From Flavobacterium psychrophilum (GTDB taxonomy: Bacteria; Bacteroidota; Bacteroidia; Flavobacteriales; Flavobacteriaceae): a stretch of DNA of 20,937 nt. The notes beneath the pieces were generated by a model. The model saw nothing but the letters and a program-made list of their open reading frames with translations. It was not told the DNA's origin and did no database searches. Shown here one piece after another: positions 8,386-16,887 of the stretch. Position numbers and translations under genes: made by a program. The stretch is taken from NCBI GenBank assembly GCA_945878515.1, contig CAMCTL010000048.1, forward strand, positions 1 through 20,937. Direction: 5' to 3'. Positions within the stretch are counted from its first letter, which is position 1. The number at the start of each line of letters is the position of its first letter.

Positions 8386-9234
8386 ATGCAAATTTTCTAC
8401 GGAAAAGCAGCTTTAATAGTCCATTTAAAATCTATTAATAACAATTATTCTACTGTAGGCTTTGTGCCAACAATGGGAGCATTACATCAAGGGCATTTGT
8501 CATTAATTCAAGAATCTATAGCAAATAATACAACAACTGTGGTAAGTATTTTTGTTAACCCCACACAATTTAGTAATTTAGAAGATCTTGCAAAATATCC
8601 GCGAACATTAGAAAATGACATAGAAAAAATTAGAGGATTAAGCAGCAAAGTCATTGTTTATGCTCCAACTGATGATGATGTTTATGAAGGAAAAACAGTT
8701 TCGGAAACCTTTAATTTTGACGGATTAGAAAACCTTATGGAAGGTAAATTTAGACCTGGACATTTCAATGGTGTAGGAACAATTGTAAAACGGCTATTCG
8801 AAATTATAGAGCCAACAAATGCTTATTTTGGCGAAAAAGACTTTCAACAATTGCAAATTGTAAAGAAAATGGTCGCTAAAAACAAAATCAATGTCAACGT
8901 AATTGGTTGTCCTATTTTTAGAGAACCCAATAAACTTGCGATGAGCTCTCGAAATGAACTTCTATCCTTGAAAGAAAAACAGGACGCTGCAATTATTTAT
9001 AAAACTTTAGCCGAATCTAAGGAAAATTTTAAGAAAATGAGTGTCAAAATGGTCACCGCTCAGGTTGAAAAATCATTCAAAAATTATCCCAGTTTTTCTT
9101 TAGAATATTATCAAATTGCCGACGAAGAATCGTTGCTTCCTTGTATTCGAAAAAGCAAAAAAAAGAAATACCGTGCTTTTATAGCTGTTTTTGTCAACAA
9201 TATTCGATTGATTGATACAATTTCATTAAATTAA
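8386..9234 (+). CDS. panC: Pantothenate synthetase (pantoate-beta-alanine ligase)
   Basis: PanC condenses pantoate and beta-alanine with ATP to form pantothenate in the cytoplasm. From the start chosen here it has 282 residues, the usual family size. Motifs in order (new numbering): [12 protein letters not shown] (26-37, with the HxGH nucleotide-binding signature at 34-37), FVNPTQF (56-62), RPGHFNGV (123-130), [10 protein letters not shown] (147-156) and MSSRN (186-190), the KMSKS-like loop. I chose the ATG at 8386 over 8356 because homologues begin directly with M-x-I-F-Y, because the ten extra residues match nothing familiar, and because a -7 promoter box covers 8356. panD follows after 14 nt, making a two-gene pantothenate unit that supplies both beta-alanine and its ligase. 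panB is not in the window. Confidence 0.96.
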   Translation: MQIFYGKAALIVHLKSINNNYSTVGFVPTMGALHQGHLSLIQESIANNTTTVVSIFVNPTQFSNLEDLAKYPRTLENDIEKIRGLSSKVIVYAPTDDDVYEGKTVSETFNFDGLENLMEGKFRPGHFNGVGTIVKRLFEIIEPTNAYFGEKDFQQLQIVKKMVAKNKINVNVIGCPIFREPNKLAMSSRNELLSLKEKQDAAIIYKTLAESKENFKKMSVKMVTAQVEKSFKNYPSFSLEYYQIADEESLLPCIRKSKKKKYRAFIAVFVNNIRLIDTISLN

Positions 9235-9236
9235 TT

Positions 9237-9244
9237 TACTTTTG
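9237..9244 (+). promoter_or_regulatory. Possible internal promoter for panD
   Basis: TACTTTTG matches TAnnTTTG exactly, with a TTG at 9212-9214 giving a 22-nt spacer, within the range for flavobacterial -33/-7 promoters. It sits between the panC stop and the panD ATG at 9249, so a transcript from it would have almost no leader. Confidence 0.4.
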
Positions 9245-9248
9245 CGCA

Positions 9249-9599
9249 ATGCAAATACAAGTTGTAAAATCTAAAATCCATCGTGTTAAAGTCACTGGCG
9301 CCGATTTAAATTATATCGGTAGCATTACGATTGATGAAGCGTTAATGGACGCCTCAAATCTTATTGAAGGCGAAAAGGTTTCGATTGTCAATATCAATAA
9401 TGGGGAACGATTTGAAACCTATGTAATTGTTGGTGAAAAAAATTCAGGTGAGATTACCCTCAACGGACCTGCTGCTCGAAAAGTTCAAAAAGGCGATATT
9501 ATAATTATTATTTCGTACGCAACTTTAGATTTTGAAGAAGCCAAAACATTCAAGCCTTGGATTATTTTTCCAAATGAAAAAGACAATTCGCTATCATAA
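9249..9599 (+). CDS. panD: Aspartate 1-decarboxylase, pyruvoyl-dependent
   Basis: PanD decarboxylates L-aspartate to beta-alanine, the second substrate of PanC. The 116-residue proenzyme shows all expected landmarks: YIGSITID places the self-cleavage site at Gly24-Ser25, which generates the pyruvoyl group; Lys9 lies in the KSKIHRV start; Tyr58 (in ETYVIVG) is the conserved proton donor; and NGPAAR (72-77) corresponds to the NGAAAR loop needed for processing. [12 protein letters not shown] is typical of the N-terminal beta-chain. It lies 14 nt after panC in the same orientation. No panZ/panM maturation factor is visible; bacteria outside the enterobacteria generally process PanD without it. 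Confidence 0.97.
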   Translation: MQIQVVKSKIHRVKVTGADLNYIGSITIDEALMDASNLIEGEKVSIVNINNGERFETYVIVGEKNSGEITLNGPAARKVQKGDIIIIISYATLDFEEAKTFKPWIIFPNEKDNSLS

Positions 9600-9766
9600 T
9601 TGTTTTAAAATCGCTCCTTTTAGTTTCATATATTTTTGTTATTTAGTAATTTGAATATTTTCTTTTTTTACTTAATCAGCCTTTAAAAGAGCAAATAAAA
9701 TTATTATATTGCTGCGCTTTTCGAAATATAAATTCTAAGACACTTATTTCCAAAACCCAAGAAATT

Positions 9767-10915
9767 ATGAAGCAATTGATACTTATTTTGTTTTTCGCAG
9801 TACCCCTCTTTGCTCAAAAAACAGTCGAAACATTTGTTTCAAACAAATTAGGTGAAAGTCGCGAAATTACAATAGGACTTCCTGACTCTTACGAAAAAAA
9901 CACTAACAAAAAGTATCCCATTCTCGTTTTGCTGGACGGTGATTTTTTATTCAATCCTTTTGATGGTGCTTTAAGATATGGAGCTTACTGGGATGATTTG
10001 CCGGAAACTATAATTGTTGGCATTAGCCAAAACAAAAATGAAGAACGAATCGACGACTGCACCTATGACGATAACGGATTGCCCTACGGGAAAGGAGCTA
10101 ATTTTTTTGAATTTATTGGCGGAGAATTGCTTCCATACATTGAAAAGAAATATAGAGTTGCTCCTTTCAGAATTATTGCTGGCCACGATATTACCGCCGG
10201 TTTTTCAAATTTTTTTCTGTTTAAAGATTATTCTATTTTTAACGCCTACATATCTTTGAATCCAGAACTTGTGCCAGAAATGGAATTTAAAATTCCAGAA
10301 CGCTTTGAAGCGCTAAAGCAACCTATTTTTTATTATCAATCTACAGCTGATGGCGATACGAAGGAAATTTTGCAGGCGGTAAACGATCTAGATACAAACA
10401 TAAAAACAGCCAACAATCCCCTGATAAACTACAAATATGACGCTTTCAAAGGAACTTTGCCTTATTCCTCGGTTCTTCATTCCATTCCTAATGCTTTATA
10501 CCATATTTTTGAATGCTACAAACCCATTTCCAAGACTGAATATTCAGAAAAAGTTGCTATTCTTGCTGGCGCACAAGTAGCATATTTAATTGATAAATAC
10601 GACATTATTACCGAAACATTAGGCCTTAAAGTTCAGATTAGATTTTCCGATTTTAAAGCTATAGAAACTTCTATTCTATTAAACAAATCATATTCAGAAT
10701 TAGATAAATTATCAGACCTTGCTAGGAAAGACTACCCAAAATCAATGCTTGCCGATTATGAACTGGGTTTAATGTATGAAAAATTGGGCGAATTCAAAAA
10801 AGCCGCAAAAGCCTATCAAAAAGCTTCTCAATTTGATTCAATTGGAGATTTGAACAAAGATATGATGCTAAACAAGTTTGATGACATGCAAAGTTTAACG
10901 CCAAAGAAAAAATAA
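9767..10915 (+). CDS. Exported putative-esterase-fold protein with Asp in place of the nucleophile Ser, C-terminal TPR-like repeat
   Basis: The protein has 382 residues, with a signal peptide MKQLILILFFAVPLFAQ, so it is probably periplasmic. Residues about 20-255 resemble the esterase D / putative esterase alpha-beta hydrolase family: YPILVLLDGDFLF (50-62), FIGGELLPYIEKKYRV (116-131) and RIIAGHDITAGF (135-146), which aligns with the family's AGHSxGG nucleophile elbow. The nucleophile Ser is Asp141 (codon GAT at 10187-10189). The catalytic-His region survives as SSVLHSIPNALYHIF (His238). Residues about 328-352 (DYELGLMYEKLGEFKKAAKA) form a TPR-like helix pair. Its TAA stop overlaps the radA ATG by one base, so the two are probably translationally coupled. 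It may be a pseudo-esterase or use Asp as nucleophile; function unknown. Confidence 0.85.
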   Translation: MKQLILILFFAVPLFAQKTVETFVSNKLGESREITIGLPDSYEKNTNKKYPILVLLDGDFLFNPFDGALRYGAYWDDLPETIIVGISQNKNEERIDDCTYDDNGLPYGKGANFFEFIGGELLPYIEKKYRVAPFRIIAGHDITAGFSNFFLFKDYSIFNAYISLNPELVPEMEFKIPERFEALKQPIFYYQSTADGDTKEILQAVNDLDTNIKTANNPLINYKYDAFKGTLPYSSVLHSIPNALYHIFECYKPISKTEYSEKVAILAGAQVAYLIDKYDIITETLGLKVQIRFSDFKAIETSILLNKSYSELDKLSDLARKDYPKSMLADYELGLMYEKLGEFKKAAKAYQKASQFDSIGDLNKDMMLNKFDDMQSLTPKKK

Positions 10916-12276
10916 TGTCTAAAGTTAAAACTTCCTTTTTTTGCCAAAATTGTGGCGCACAATATTCAAGATGGCAAGGCCAATGCAATTCCTGCAAAGA
11001 ATGGAATACTATAGTTGAAGAAATTATCCAAAAAGAAGAAAAATCAAGTTGGAAACCCACCACTTCCGATTCAAAAAGAGTTTCTAAACCTTTACTTATA
11101 AACGAAATTGATTCTAGCCAAGAGGTAAGAATGAACACGCTGGACGGCGAACTCAATCGTGTTCTGGGCGGTGGTATTGTTCCTGGTTCATTAATCCTTT
11201 TGGGCGGAGAACCTGGCATTGGAAAAAGTACACTTTTGCTACAAATTTCCTTGAAACTTCCCTACAAAACCCTTTATGTTTCGGGAGAAGAAAGCCAAAA
11301 ACAAATAAAAATGCGTGCAGAAAGAATCACGCCAAACAGTGATAATTGCTATATTCTTACCGAAACCAAAACCCAGAATATCTTCAAACAAATTGAAGCT
11401 ATAGCACCCGAAATCGTGATTATCGATTCTATTCAAACCCTTCATACCGATTATATTGAATCGACACCGGGAAGTATTTCTCAAATTAGAGAAACCACTG
11501 CCGAGTTAATAAAATTTGCCAAAGAATCGAATGTTCCCGTAATTTTAATTGGTCATATTACCAAAGATGGAAACATTGCAGGTCCCAAAATTTTGGAACA
11601 CATGGTTGATACAGTTTTGCAATTTGAAGGCGATAGAAATCATGTATATCGCATTTTGCGTTCGCTAAAAAACCGTTTTGGCTCCACTGCCGAAATCGGG
11701 ATTTATGAAATGCTGGGCAACGGTTTACGTGAAGTTTCAAACCCATCCGAAATATTGATTTCACACAAAGACGAGGAATTATCAGGCACTGCAATCGCTT
11801 CCACTCTCGAAGGAATGCGACCGTTGATGATTGAAATTCAATCTTTGGTTAGCACCGCAGTTTACGGAACGCCACAGCGCAGCACCACTGGTTATAATGC
11901 CAAAAGACTGAACATGATATTGGCTGTTTTAGAAAAACGTGCAGGTTTTAGGCTTGGTGCCAAAGATGTTTTCCTTAACGTAACTGGAGGAATCTCGGTA
12001 GATGATCCCGCTATTGATTTGGCTGTTGTGGCAGCGATTTTATCCTCGAATGAAGATATTCCGGTAAATAAAGATTTTTGTTTTGCTGGCGAAGTGGGGC
12101 TTTCGGGCGAAATTCGTCCTGTAAACCGCGTCGATCAACGCATTCAAGAAGCAGAAAAGCTAGGATTTTCGACCATTTTTGTTTCCAAATACAATAAAAT
12201 TACTTTGAAAAATACAGGCATCAAAATAAGATTGGTAGCGAAGATTGAAGACGTGGCGAGCGAGTTGTTTGGATAA
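10915..12276 (+). CDS. radA: DNA repair / recombination intermediate-processing ATPase RadA
   Basis: RadA is a RecA-like helicase that promotes branch migration of recombination intermediates. It has 453 residues, normal for the family. The N-terminal zinc finger has Cys10, Cys13, Cys24 and Cys27 (FFCQNCGAQYSRWQGQCNSC). Walker A is GGEPGIGKST (97-106) and Walker B is EIVIIDSIQ (166-174). The RadA-specific KNRFG motif lies at 252-256. The C-terminal part (about 275-453) is the Lon-protease-like P domain, with TGGISVDDPAIDLAVVAA and GEVGLSGEIRPV. The ATG overlaps the upstream esterase-like gene stop (TAATG), so it is probably expressed from that gene's transcript. It converges on lepA with a shared terminator between. 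Confidence 0.98.
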   Translation: MSKVKTSFFCQNCGAQYSRWQGQCNSCKEWNTIVEEIIQKEEKSSWKPTTSDSKRVSKPLLINEIDSSQEVRMNTLDGELNRVLGGGIVPGSLILLGGEPGIGKSTLLLQISLKLPYKTLYVSGEESQKQIKMRAERITPNSDNCYILTETKTQNIFKQIEAIAPEIVIIDSIQTLHTDYIESTPGSISQIRETTAELIKFAKESNVPVILIGHITKDGNIAGPKILEHMVDTVLQFEGDRNHVYRILRSLKNRFGSTAEIGIYEMLGNGLREVSNPSEILISHKDEELSGTAIASTLEGMRPLMIEIQSLVSTAVYGTPQRSTTGYNAKRLNMILAVLEKRAGFRLGAKDVFLNVTGGISVDDPAIDLAVVAAILSSNEDIPVNKDFCFAGEVGLSGEIRPVNRVDQRIQEAEKLGFSTIFVSKYNKITLKNTGIKIRLVAKIEDVASELFG

Positions 12277-12419
12277 GAAAATAAGCTATTTCGGCACGGT
12301 TTAAAATACATTATTATATTTAGATTTATAAAATAGTCCAATTAAATTCAGGTTTTTTTATAAGTCTAAAACGTTTATTTTGAAAGCAAAGTTAGTGCAA
12401 ACAAATAACCACAAACAAA

Positions 12420-12449
12420 AAAACCTGACAATTTTCATCGTCAGGTTTT
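12420..12449. terminator. Bidirectional intrinsic terminator between convergent radA and lepA
   Basis: A 10-bp stem (AAAACCTGAC paired with GTCAGGTTTT) encloses a 10-nt loop. The A-run on the left and the T-run on the right mean that either strand presents a GC-containing hairpin followed by U residues. It lies about 140 nt after the radA stop and about 40 nt after the lepA stop, and serves both genes. The rest of 12277-12489 shows nothing else I recognise. Confidence 0.88.
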
Positions 12450-12489
12450 CTCTTTATTTTATTATCTGTATTCTTTTCTCGAAAAAAAA

Positions 12490-14286
12490 TTAATCATTCA
12501 ACTTCAATACCGCCATAAATGCTTCTTGTGGAATCTCAACATTTCCTACCAATCGCATTCGTTTTTTTCCTTTTTTCTGTTTTTCGAGAAGTTTTCGTTT
12601 ACGCGAAATATCACCACCATAACATTTAGCGGTAACGTCTTTTCGTAAGGCTTTTATGGTTTCGCGCGCAATGATTTTTGCGCCAATTGCGGCTTGAATC
12701 GGAATGTCAAATTGTTGTCTCGGAATTAATTGTCGTAATTTCTCGCACATTTTTTTTCCGATATCATAAGCGTTGCTTTCGTGAATTAATGCTGAAAGCG
12801 CATCGACAGACTGAGAATTTAACAAAACATCCAGTTTTACTAATTTGGAAGTTCGCATTCCAATGGGTGAATAATCAAATGAAGCATATCCTTTGGAAAC
12901 GGTTTTTAAACGGTCGTAAAAATCAAAAACAATTTCAGCTAAAGGCATATCAAAATTCAATTCTACACGTTCGGTTGTAAGGTAAGTTTGATTGGTTATC
13001 AAGCCACGTTTTTCGATACACAAAGACATCACATTACCCACAAAATCAGATTTTGTGATGATTGTCGCTTTAATATATGGCTCTTCTACTCTATCTAAAC
13101 GAGAAGGTTCTGGTAAATCAGATGGATTATTAACCACAAAAGGTGTTTCAGGATCTTTCTTAGTATAAGCCAAATAGGAAACGTTCGGGACAGTAGTAAT
13201 TACTGTCATATCAAACTCACGTTCCAATCTTTCTTGAATGATTTCCATGTGCAACATTCCCAAGAATCCGCAACGGAAACCAAAACCTAAAGCCGCTGAA
13301 CTTTCTGGTAAAAACACAAGCGAAGCATCGTTGAGCTGTAACTTTTCCATCGAAGCTCTCAACTCCTCGTAATCTTCGGTATCTACTGGATAAATTCCAG
13401 CAAAAACCATTGGTTTCACATCTTCGAAACCTGTAATCATATTGGTTGTTGGCGTTTTTGCATCAGTAAGTGTATCGCCCACTTTTACTTCTTTCGCCTC
13501 TTTAATCCCTGAAATCAAATAACCAACGTCACCACTAGAAATCACATTTTTTGGAACTTGGTTCAGTTTCAACGTTCCTACTTCATCAGCAAAATATTCA
13601 TTGCCGGTTGCCATGAATTTAATCTTCTGACCTTTTTTTATTTCTCCATTTTTCACCCGGAAAATAACCTCAATACCACGAAACGGATTGTAATGTGAGT
13701 CAAAAATCAAGGCTTGCAAGGGTTCGTCAATATTTCCTTTTGGTGCTGGAATTTTCTCGATAATGGCTGCCAATATATTTTCGACACCAAAACCAGTTTT
13801 ACCCGAAGCGTGAATAATATCTTCTAATTTGCAACCTAATAAATCAATAATATCGTCGCTCACTTCCTCTGGATTGGCAGATGGCAAATCTACTTTGTTC
13901 AAAACGGGAATAATTTCTAAGTCGTTTTCTAATGCCAAATATAAATTAGAAATGGTTTGTGCTTGAATACTTTGGGCTGCATCGACAATCAAAAGTGCGC
14001 CTTCGCAAGCCGCAATAGAACGGGAAACTTCATAAGAGAAATCCACGTGTCCCGGAGTATCAATCAGATTCAGGATATAATCCTCACCTTTATATTTGTA
14101 CTCCATCTGTATGGCGTGGCTTTTTATGGTAATCCCACGTTCGCGTTCTAAATCCATATTGTCAAGCAGTTGTGCTTTCTCCTCGCGAGCTGTAACGGTT
14201 TGAGTTGCGCCTAGAAGTCTGTCGGCAAGCGTACTTTTACCGTGATCAATGTGTGCAATAATGCAGAAATTCCTTATGTTTTTCAT
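12490..14286 (-). CDS. lepA: Elongation factor 4 (ribosome back-translocase LepA)
   Basis: LepA is a translational GTPase that acts on ribosomes during initiation or under stress. It has 598 residues, the standard length. GTPase motifs: AHIDHGKST (11-19, G1), RERGITI (48-54, switch I), DTPGHVDF (76-83, G3) and NKVD (130-133, G4). The LepA-specific C-terminal domain is present, with [19 protein letters not shown] and [17 protein letters not shown] near the end. It is a single gene with its own promoter and terminator; the signal-peptidase gene lepB, which is a neighbour in other phyla, is not here. Confidence 0.98.
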   Translation of the reverse strand: MKNIRNFCIIAHIDHGKSTLADRLLGATQTVTAREEKAQLLDNMDLERERGITIKSHAIQMEYKYKGEDYILNLIDTPGHVDFSYEVSRSIAACEGALLIVDAAQSIQAQTISNLYLALENDLEIIPVLNKVDLPSANPEEVSDDIIDLLGCKLEDIIHASGKTGFGVENILAAIIEKIPAPKGNIDEPLQALIFDSHYNPFRGIEVIFRVKNGEIKKGQKIKFMATGNEYFADEVGTLKLNQVPKNVISSGDVGYLISGIKEAKEVKVGDTLTDAKTPTTNMITGFEDVKPMVFAGIYPVDTEDYEELRASMEKLQLNDASLVFLPESSAALGFGFRCGFLGMLHMEIIQERLEREFDMTVITTVPNVSYLAYTKKDPETPFVVNNPSDLPEPSRLDRVEEPYIKATIITKSDFVGNVMSLCIEKRGLITNQTYLTTERVELNFDMPLAEIVFDFYDRLKTVSKGYASFDYSPIGMRTSKLVKLDVLLNSQSVDALSALIHESNAYDIGKKMCEKLRQLIPRQQFDIPIQAAIGAKIIARETIKALRKDVTAKCYGGDISRKRKLLEKQKKGKKRMRLVGNVEIPQEAFMAVLKLND

Positions 14287-14309
14287 TCTTGTCTTCTATC
14301 ATTTTTAGC

Positions 14310-14325
14310 TAATGCTAACGCATTA
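14310..14325. repeat. Perfect inverted repeat in the lepA leader
   Basis: TAATGC, a 4-nt loop (TAAC), then GCATTA. It sits between the lepA -7 box and the ATG, so it would form a small hairpin near the 5' end of the lepA mRNA, or act as a protein-binding palindrome. The stem is short and mostly A/T. Confidence 0.45.
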
Positions 14326-14330
14326 ATCCG

Positions 14331-14338
14331 CAAATATA
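14331..14338 (-). promoter_or_regulatory. -7 promoter box of lepA
   Basis: On the minus strand this reads TATATTTG, an exact TAnnTTTG match, 44 nt before the lepA ATG. A -33 TTG at the usual spacing is not evident; the nearest minus-strand TTG (plus-strand CAA at 14369-14371) is about 30 nt away. Confidence 0.5.
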
Positions 14339-14601
14339 AGGTAAAGATTTGATTAAAAAATGAATTGCCAATTCTCAAACGGACTAATTATTTACAAATT
14401 TGTTTAAAATTAAAATTGGCTTTGAAGACAGATCAAATATTAGAAATAGAAATCCTGAAATACATATAAAATAATCAACAACCTTCATTTATGAAACTTA
14501 GGTCGAAAGTATTGGAATTCGTAAGATTTAACCCTGTGCATGAAATCAGTTATTGACAGCTTTAAAAAAATACAAAATGACTCCGGAATGATTGTTATTT
14601 A

Positions 14602-16887
14602 TTATTTTTGAAGCACATACGTTTTAAAATACCCGCATTCATTTATTACTTCTTGATAATATTTGGTTTGAGAATAATTGCTTTTTAATGTTTTGAAACC
14701 ATCCCACGCTAGAAAGTTGATTTTAGAATATTGTACCGCTGATTGATTCTCCCAGCTGTCTTTAGCTGGATCATACTGCTTATTATAATATTCGTTTCTT
14801 TCGCATTTTGAAATCATATAATTGCATTTAGCTTTTTGCTCGTCGGTTTTTGCGAAAGCCAAAGCTTTTTGATAGTACATTTTTGCGATCGAACAATCTG
14901 TTATCATTACTCTAATTTTATCTCTAAAATAATAAGGACTACTTCCAAACCCATTGATGTTATTTTCGTGAAATAATCGAGCATTGCCAAAATGAGTGAT
15001 GTTGTAAAAAGCATTGCCAAGCAGTATCGAATTGGTGTAAACCTCATCTCCTTTAGCGACATTCTCTTGCATTGTTTTTATGGTATTCAATAAATCGATT
15101 TTGGTATATTTCTTTTTTTGAAATGCAAGATGGTCACAATCGTTACAATCTTTGATGTTGCCATTGAACGGATTTCCATAAAATTTTACCTCTTGACTTT
15201 TAGATGTTTGTCTCATAAAATCAATAGCATCAGAAATATTATTAGCAAATGTCGCTTCTACAGCTTGATAATCATTGATATCTTCGAGTGTAACGTTATA
15301 AACACTAATGCCAATTTTTTCTATTTCAGTTTTGTTGCTTTCAGCTAAAAAAGATTTCATAGCCAGTAAATTCTTTTCATTGTCATAAAAGCTATAGTCT
15401 CTGTCGAACAACTCCGACATCACTTCATTCTTTTGAAATTTGTATAATGCTGACAAATATTTTTTGCTCCAAGCTGTAGCATTTTGGTAGCGAAAGTTTT
15501 CAATGCTGGTTTTGTCGTTGTACAACCAATTCAAATCAATTAGAATTGTCTTTTCAGAATTGGAATCAATCTTCTCTATTTTACTTAAATTATTCACAAA
15601 TCGAAGCAGTCGAAGTTGATTAATTGCCAATGATGTTTTTGGCATTTCACTTTCGCAAGCATCAAAATTCTTATCTGCTTGAGCGAAGTTGCCGTTTAGC
15701 GTTTCTAAATAACCCAATGATAACCTCCATAAATAAGGTTTATTCACTTGATTTGATTGAGCAATTTTACTTACTAAATCTAAAGTTGATTTTTGAATTT
15801 TATCTTTTGCATTTTTCTTATAAATAGCAACACTTTGCTCTTTGAAAGATTTATCAATCTTAATTTCTTGATTGTTGACAAGTCGTGTTAAAAGATAATC
15901 TAAATGCTCGCTTTTGGGTTGTAAATTATAGATTTCGGAAATTGCTTTTTCTTCATCTCCGTAAAAACCTTGAATTGCCCAAAGTGCAGCTTTTTCTTCA
16001 TTGGTTTTGGCTAAATTCAACGATTCCTTCCAATCTTTTTCTTCTTTTGGTTGAAAACAATAAGCCGAAACTACGCGCATTGCTGGGCATTTATCAAAAA
16101 CTTGACTATATTGATAATTAGATAATGCATAATTTTTATTTTTAAAATTGATACCTGCTATATAAGATAGTGCTCGATAGTAGAGCGAGTTTTTGGGAAC
16201 CGTATTTTCAGTTTTATTGAAAAAATCAATCGCACGATTATAATTGCCACTATAAAAATAAGCTTTCAATGTTTGAAACCAATAGCGGTTTTTTAGAAAT
16301 AAATTAGACACCGTTTTGTATCTATTTTCTATGGTTTGAATTGTTTTAAAATCTTTGAAAGTTTTTTGCGGAACAGGTTCGTAAGACCAGTCATCGTGGT
16401 TGCTTACCGATACAGATTCTATTAGTTTTGAAAGCGACAAAAAAGTCATAAAACTACTCACTTTTCGGTCGTTTAAATCTATTTTTTTTGACCATTTTTC
16501 AGAAATTGAATTCTTCTTTTGGGTTTGATAAAATTGCTGTATCTTCTTCACATCTAATGCGCTAGAATCGATCAAGAAAAACTTTACAGCTGCAGTATCC
16601 ATTTTTCCTTCTAGAAAATTTGACCAATCTTGAACAATTTCGTCATTGAACCTTGAATTGTGTTTAGTGTCAAAACCCGTGTAAAATAATTCTTCGGATA
16701 AAAACAACGGAGCATAAGATTTATCTACAAAAGTTTCTGGAGCAAAATTAGAATCAAACAACCAATCCCAATCGTCGCCACCTGCACAAGCATAAATAAT
16801 GCCATAAACAAAAAGTAAAATGGTACTAAAACCGAGCAATAACTTGCTCAAAAATCGATTTTTCATAGTGTTTTGTGTTAAATTCAT
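14602..16887 (-). CDS. Large exported TPR-like protein, uncharacterised, probable lipoprotein
   Basis: The protein has 761 residues from the first ATG (16887), or 754 from the ATG at 16866, which puts the signal peptide (MKNRFLSKLLLGF onward) right at the N-terminus and is my preferred start. The hydrophobic stretch ends IIYACAGGDDWDW: Cys34 could be lipidated, and the acidic residues after it resemble Bacteroidota surface-export signals (inference). The middle (about 195-420) is rich in helical pairs of TPR type, e.g. YFYSGNYNRAIDFFNK and LGYLETLNGNFAQADKNFD. NPFNGNIKDCNDCDH (572-586) is a striking Cys/His/Asp motif, and YNITHFGNARLFHEN follows. I recognise similar unnamed Bacteroidota proteins but no function. 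It overlaps the upstream lipoprotein gene out of frame, so the two are probably co-expressed and functionally linked. Confidence 0.85.
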   Translation of the reverse strand: MNLTQNTMKNRFLSKLLLGFSTILLFVYGIIYACAGGDDWDWLFDSNFAPETFVDKSYAPLFLSEELFYTGFDTKHNSRFNDEIVQDWSNFLEGKMDTAAVKFFLIDSSALDVKKIQQFYQTQKKNSISEKWSKKIDLNDRKVSSFMTFLSLSKLIESVSVSNHDDWSYEPVPQKTFKDFKTIQTIENRYKTVSNLFLKNRYWFQTLKAYFYSGNYNRAIDFFNKTENTVPKNSLYYRALSYIAGINFKNKNYALSNYQYSQVFDKCPAMRVVSAYCFQPKEEKDWKESLNLAKTNEEKAALWAIQGFYGDEEKAISEIYNLQPKSEHLDYLLTRLVNNQEIKIDKSFKEQSVAIYKKNAKDKIQKSTLDLVSKIAQSNQVNKPYLWRLSLGYLETLNGNFAQADKNFDACESEMPKTSLAINQLRLLRFVNNLSKIEKIDSNSEKTILIDLNWLYNDKTSIENFRYQNATAWSKKYLSALYKFQKNEVMSELFDRDYSFYDNEKNLLAMKSFLAESNKTEIEKIGISVYNVTLEDINDYQAVEATFANNISDAIDFMRQTSKSQEVKFYGNPFNGNIKDCNDCDHLAFQKKKYTKIDLLNTIKTMQENVAKGDEVYTNSILLGNAFYNITHFGNARLFHENNINGFGSSPYYFRDKIRVMITDCSIAKMYYQKALAFAKTDEQKAKCNYMISKCERNEYYNKQYDPAKDSWENQSAVQYSKINFLAWDGFKTLKSNYSQTKYYQEVINECGYFKTYVLQK

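Larger units (their letters stand above)
14287..14601. other. Intergenic region between lepA and the 761-residue lipoprotein gene
   Basis: These 315 nt hold the lepA leader and promoter on the right-reading side. Between about 14416 and 14611 there are three short open stretches: an open run at about 14416-14469 without an ATG, a 21-codon ATG frame at 14491, and a 23-codon ATG frame at 14540. They look slightly protein-like but match nothing I recognise, are in two different frames, and have no visible promoter. I see no strong terminator for the minus-strand gene ending at 14602. Confidence 0.5.

Noticed and set aside
9583..9606. Weak hairpin ACAATT/AATTGT after panD
   Set aside because: The stem is only six pairs, almost all A/T, and the following T-run is short; not enough for a terminator call.
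10794..11219. 141-codon minus-strand frame across the esterase-like/radA junction
   Set aside because: It is fully antisense to two well-supported genes and its product has no recognisable features; it is a shadow of the radA and esterase-like coding sequence.
12512..12980. Plus-strand open frame inside lepA (12678-12980)
   Set aside because: It is antisense to the LepA C-terminal domain, has no start signal and gives a low-complexity product; treated as a shadow frame.
14416..14611. Three short open stretches (one ending near 14469, 21 codons from 14491, 23 codons from 14540) that look faintly protein-like
   Set aside because: They lie in two frames, are very short, have no promoter box, and the last overlaps the end of the 761-residue gene. 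They could be remnants of a decayed gene, but nothing recognisable supports it.
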